Assembly: GCA_031553805.1 (NCBI GenBank)
Contig: JAVBLC010000011.1
Span: 24,986-88,985 of the forward strand
Direction: 5' to 3'
Origin: JAITVB01 sp031553805
GTDB taxonomy: Bacteria > Bacteroidota > Bacteroidia > Bacteroidales > Rikenellaceae
Length of the DNA stretch: 64,000 nt
The notes under the pieces were generated by a model, which saw only the letters and a program-made list of their open reading frames with translations, was not told where the DNA came from and ran no database searches. Shown piece by piece: positions 60,962 through 64,000 of this stretch. The position numbers and the translations under genes are program-made. Within the stretch, counting starts at the first letter, position 1. Each line of letters starts with the position of its first letter.

Positions 60962-61705
60962 ATGAAACTTTTCGAATTCTTTGGGAACTATCTGCTGCTG
61001 ATGCGAAAAGTCTTTTCGCGTCCCGAAAAGCTACGCATCTACCGCAAGCGCATCATGGCCGAGATGGACCACCTGGGCTACACCTCGATCGGCATCGTGG
61101 CGCTCATCTCTATCTTTATGGGGGCCGTGGTGACCTTGCAGATGGGGCTCAATTTCGAATCGCCTTTCATCCCGAAATACCTGATCGGATACGCTACCCG
61201 CGAAACGATCTTCCTCGAATTCAGTTCGACGGTCGTCGCACTGATCCTCGCCGGCAAGGTGGGATCGAACATCGCCTCGGAGATCGGCACGATGCGCATC
61301 ACCGACCAGATCGACGCCCTCGAAGTGATGGGTATCAACTCGGCCAGTTACCTGATCCTGCCCAAGATCATCAGCTCGGTGGTTTTCTTCCCGTTCCTGG
61401 CGATCCTGAGTATGTTCGTCGGCGTGCTGGGCGGCTACGCCATGACGTGGCTCACCGAGATCTTCCCGCTTGAAGACTACGTGACCGGCCTGCGCTCGGA
61501 GCTGAAACTGTTCAACATCGCCTATGCGATGATCAAAATGTCGGTCTTCGCTTTCCTGATCACCTCGATCGCCGGCTTTTACGGCTATTACGCCAAGGGC
61601 AACTCGCTCGAGGTGGGCAAGGCGAGCACCAATGCGGTGGTGGTGAGTTGCGTCGTCATCCTCGTTTTTGACCTGATCCTCACTAAACTGATGCTTGTCG
61701 GATGA
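60962..61705 (+). CDS. mlaE: MlaE family lipid ABC transporter permease
   Basis: The 247-residue permease has five membrane helices and the MlaE signature SNIASEIGTMRITDQIDALEVMGI near 105-130. It belongs to the system that moves phospholipids between the membranes. The TGA overlaps the ATG of mlaF (ATGA arrangement), so they are translationally coupled. The MCE substrate-binding protein MlaD is not in this window; gapA follows after mlaF. Confidence 0.93.
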   Translation: MKLFEFFGNYLLLMRKVFSRPEKLRIYRKRIMAEMDHLGYTSIGIVALISIFMGAVVTLQMGLNFESPFIPKYLIGYATRETIFLEFSSTVVALILAGKVGSNIASEIGTMRITDQIDALEVMGINSASYLILPKIISSVVFFPFLAILSMFVGVLGGYAMTWLTEIFPLEDYVTGLRSELKLFNIAYAMIKMSVFAFLITSIAGFYGYYAKGNSLEVGKASTNAVVVSCVVILVFDLILTKLMLVG

Positions 61706-62478
61706 TCCGCGCCGAACATATCTGCAAATCGTTCGAAGGCCGCCAGGTCCTCGACGACATCTCGACGACGTTCGACACGGGGAAAACCAACCTGATTATC
61801 GGCCAGAGCGGTTCGGGCAAGACGGTGCTGCTGAAAAGCCTCGTCGGGCTGCACGAAGTCGACAGCGGCGAAGTCTTCTTCGACGACATCTGCTTCAACC
61901 GCCTGCCGTTTATGGAGAAAAAGTCCATCCGCCAGCACGTGGGGATGATCTTCCAGGGCGGGGCGCTGCTCGACTCGTCGACCGTGTTCCAGAACGTACG
62001 CCTGCCGCTCGACCTCTTTACCCGGATGTCCAAGGCCGAAAAGAACAAGCGCGTCGCCTTCTGCCTCGACCGGGTGAACATTGTCGAGTCGAACAACCTT
62101 TTCCCTTCGGAGCTGAGCGGCGGGATGATCAAGCGTGTGGCCATCGCCCGCGCCATCGTGATGAACCCCAAATACCTCTTCTGCGACGAGCCCAACTCGG
62201 GCCTCGACCCCAAGACGTCGGTGGTGATCGACAACCTGATCCGCGAAATCACCGAAGAGTATGACATCACCACCGTGGTCAACACCCACGACATGAACTC
62301 GGTGATGGAGATCGGCGAAAAGATCATCTTCATTCACCATGGCAAAAAGTGGTGGGAAGGAACGCGTCACAACATCCTCGATTCTGAAAACAAAGAACTC
62401 AACGATTTTGTTTTCGCCTCGTCGATGGCCAAGCAGGCCAAGGCGCGCATCACCGAGCAGGAACAGTCGCCCCTTTAG
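61702..62478 (+). CDS. mlaF: MlaF family lipid ABC transporter ATPase
   Basis: The 258-residue ATPase has Walker A GQSGSGKTVLLKSL (35-48 region), Q-loop MIFQGGALLDSSTVFQN as in MlaF, signature LSGGMIKRVAIARAI, Walker B YLFCDEPNSGLDP and the switch VNTHDMNSV. It forms a two-gene unit with mlaE. A Lys/Gln-rich tail ends the protein. Confidence 0.93.
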   Translation: MIRAEHICKSFEGRQVLDDISTTFDTGKTNLIIGQSGSGKTVLLKSLVGLHEVDSGEVFFDDICFNRLPFMEKKSIRQHVGMIFQGGALLDSSTVFQNVRLPLDLFTRMSKAEKNKRVAFCLDRVNIVESNNLFPSELSGGMIKRVAIARAIVMNPKYLFCDEPNSGLDPKTSVVIDNLIREITEEYDITTVVNTHDMNSVMEIGEKIIFIHHGKKWWEGTRHNILDSENKELNDFVFASSMAKQAKARITEQEQSPL

Positions 62479-62728
62479 CACCTGCCGCCGCTATCCCTAA
62501 ACCGCACCGACCACCCCAAAACTGCATCCCCACAGGCCTGTTAACTCACCCGCCCTGTTAAAAAACTTGCGCCCGGTTAAGTTTTCATTAAAAAACCCAA
62601 AAAAGCTTTCTTTTTTCTGTGGACGGCTTCAGCGTGTGCATTTTTTTTGTACTTTTGTAACTTCCGGGAATTGGAAACCGTCCCGTTCCTAAATCACAGC
62701 AACTGATTAACTTAAAAATAAAAAGAGT
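62479..62728 (+). promoter_or_regulatory. gapA promoter region
   Basis: This 250-bp gap contains a -7 element TACTTTTG at 62650-62657, about 72 bp before the gapA ATG. The -33 position lacks a clear TTG. The segment around 62560-62650 is rich in A and T runs. No gene is visible. Confidence 0.5.
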
Positions 62729-63736
62729 ATGTCGAAAATTAAAATTGGTATCAACGGTTTCGGCCGTATCGGCCGCCTGGTCTTCCGCGCTGCGATGACC
62801 AAGGACAATGTGGAAATTGTAGGGATCAACGACCTGATCTCAGTTGAGTATATGGCCTATATGCTGCGCTACGACTCCGTTCACGGCCAGTTCAAAGGCA
62901 CGATCGACGTGAAAGACGGCAACCTGGTCGTTAACGGCAAATCGATCCGCGTAACCGCCGAAAAGGACCCCGCAATGCTCAAATGGAACGAAGTGGGCGC
63001 CGAATACGTAGTGGAATCGACCGGCCTGTTCCTGACCAAGGAAACCGCTGCCAAGCATATCGAAGCCGGCGCAAAACGCGTCGTGATGTCGGCCCCGTCG
63101 AAAGACGATACCCCGATGTTCGTGATGGGCGTAAACAACAAGAGCTACACCGGCCAGACCATCGTTTCGAACGCATCGTGCACCACCAACTGCCTCGCTC
63201 CGCTGGCTAAGGTGATCCACGACAAATTCGGCATCGTAGAAGGCCTGATGACCACCGTTCACGCCACCACCGCCACCCAGAAAACCGTCGACGGTCCGTC
63301 GATGAAAGACTGGCGCGGGGGCCGCGCTGCCAGCGGCAATATCATCCCGTCGTCGACCGGCGCCGCCAAGGCTGTGGGTAAAGTGATCCCGTCGCTCAAC
63401 GGCAAACTCACCGGGATGGCTTTCCGCGTTCCGACCCTCGACGTATCAGTGGTTGACCTTACCTGCCGCCTCGAAAAAGCGGCTACCTATGCCGAAATCT
63501 GCGCTGCCATCAAGGCCGCTTCGGAAAGCGCTGACCTCAAAGGCATTCTCGGTTACACCGAAGACGAAGTGGTTTCGAGCGACTTCATCGGCGAAGCCCG
63601 TACCTCGGTGTTCGACGCCAAAGCAGGGATCTCGCTCAACGACAATTTTGTGAAACTCGTTTCGTGGTATGACAACGAATGGGGTTACTCGAACAAAGTC
63701 GTTGACCTCATCTCCTACATGAGCACCGTAAAATAA
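62729..63736 (+). CDS. gapA: Glyceraldehyde-3-phosphate dehydrogenase
   Basis: The 335-residue type I GAPDH has the NAD site INGFGRIGRLVFRA, the catalytic SNASCTTNCLAPL (Cys near 155), HATTATQKTVDGPS, RVPTLDVSVVDLT and the C-terminal SWYDNEWGYSNKVVDL. Codon use is strongly biased, as in the OmpA gene, indicating high expression. It is monocistronic. Confidence 0.97.
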   Translation: MSKIKIGINGFGRIGRLVFRAAMTKDNVEIVGINDLISVEYMAYMLRYDSVHGQFKGTIDVKDGNLVVNGKSIRVTAEKDPAMLKWNEVGAEYVVESTGLFLTKETAAKHIEAGAKRVVMSAPSKDDTPMFVMGVNNKSYTGQTIVSNASCTTNCLAPLAKVIHDKFGIVEGLMTTVHATTATQKTVDGPSMKDWRGGRAASGNIIPSSTGAAKAVGKVIPSLNGKLTGMAFRVPTLDVSVVDLTCRLEKAATYAEICAAIKAASESADLKGILGYTEDEVVSSDFIGEARTSVFDAKAGISLNDNFVKLVSWYDNEWGYSNKVVDLISYMSTVK

Positions 63737-63747
63737 TCGGCGCCAAC

Positions 63748-63785
63748 AAAAAAAGCGGCGGAGCGATTGCTCCGCCGCTTTTTTT
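63748..63785 (+). terminator. Terminator of gapA
   Basis: AAAGCGGCGGAGC pairs with GCTCCGCCGCTTT around GATT, with A and T runs on the two sides, 12 bp after the stop. It could act on both strands. Confidence 0.93.
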
Positions 63786-63809
63786 GTATCCTTACGGCAG
63801 ATGGTCACG

Positions 63810-63998
63810 CGCCTGGAACTGCCGCTTTTTGTAAAAAGCGGCACCAACCGAGGTCGTTGCGGAAGCAACGGGCGAGCTCAGCGAAGCTAAAAACTTTTCT
63901 GGAACCGGACGAAGTGGAGCTCTGCGAAGCAAAAGCTCCGCTTCGCTACGGTTCTCAGTAAAATTTTTGGGGCGCCTTTTTAGAAAATGGCGCAGGTC
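63810..63998. repeat. Family A palindromic element, short two-ended copy without the long hairpin
   Basis: Left core GCCGC-TTTTTGTAAAAA-GCGGC is at 63821-63842 and a degraded right core GGCGCCTTTTTAGAAAATGG-CGC at 63971-63993. The flanks (CACCAACCGAGGTCG; GGCGAGCTCAGCG; CTCCGCTTCGCTACGG then TTCTCAGTAAAATTTTTGGG) match the 6.83-7.15 kb copy. The 87-nt variable hairpin is missing. The element continues to the window edge. Confidence 0.8.
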
Positions 63999-64000
63999 TA

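Overview
The window is 64 kb of chromosomal DNA from a Bacteroidales bacterium with fairly high GC, most likely of the Rikenellaceae/Alistipes type. This is an inference. It rests on the short primary sigma factor, on TAnnTTTG promoter elements with a TTG about 19-21 bp upstream, on the long form of IspG, on a fused DAHP synthase-chorismate mutase, and on DUF4834, GIN-domain and OmpA-type proteins. I see no rRNA, tRNA, CRISPR array, prophage, plasmid function or intact insertion sequence. Most genes are housekeeping. The unusual content is in the gaps between genes and in one metabolic cluster.

Layout. 0.3-6.8 kb: a TonB-like protein, then a five-gene tripartite export operon (ATPase, two FtsX permeases, HlyD adaptor, TolC). 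7-16.4 kb (minus): ppdK, dnaX, trxA, dnaE. 16.5-19.3 kb: DUF2007 protein, HtrA protease, primary sigma factor; then trkH (minus). 21-27 kb: OmpA-family protein, dtd-mazG-ispG, plsY (minus), a YitT-type membrane protein. 27.5-32.6 kb: rnr (minus), murA-lolD, lplA (minus). 32.7-45.6 kb: a minus-strand catabolic cluster (lipoyl-dependent E2, E3 and E1 of a 2-oxoacid dehydrogenase, PHP-domain protein, aldolase/SDR fusion, Zn-dependent sugar dehydrogenase, double-domain class II aldolase), with lplA beyond it and a divergent GntR regulator at its head. 46-49.6 kb (minus): infC, thrS and a GIN-domain protein. 49.8-54.1 kb (minus): a complete phenylalanine/tyrosine branch operon behind a leader-peptide attenuator. 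54.2-58.1 kb: an AraC regulator divergent from fucI and two small membrane proteins. 58.1-63.7 kb: Mrp, holB, DUF4834, mlaE-mlaF and gapA.

How the parts work together. The GntR regulator and the cluster share a 200-bp intergenic region holding two back-to-back promoters. Each promoter has the same TTG-19bp-TAnnTTTG geometry, and each has a TTGTATnTACAAGT-like site over its -33 element. This makes one regulated unit of E1/E2/E3, aldolases and dehydrogenases plausible; its substrate is unknown. The aromatic operon has a 25-residue leader peptide rich in alternating Phe and Tyr codons, an exact 8-nt antiterminator pairing and a GC-rich terminator with a T run, which is the full layout of ribosome-mediated attenuation.

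Three families of modular palindromic intergenic elements recur in the window. Their flanks are conserved, but the hairpin arms differ between copies and change in a compensating way. They sit mostly at gene ends and in convergent gaps. They are the strongest candidate here for something undescribed. Other points of note are an AUA start codon for infC, a natural Cys-to-Asp MurA (predicted fosfomycin-insensitive), a second aldolase domain without metal ligands, and a frameshift in a small membrane-protein gene.
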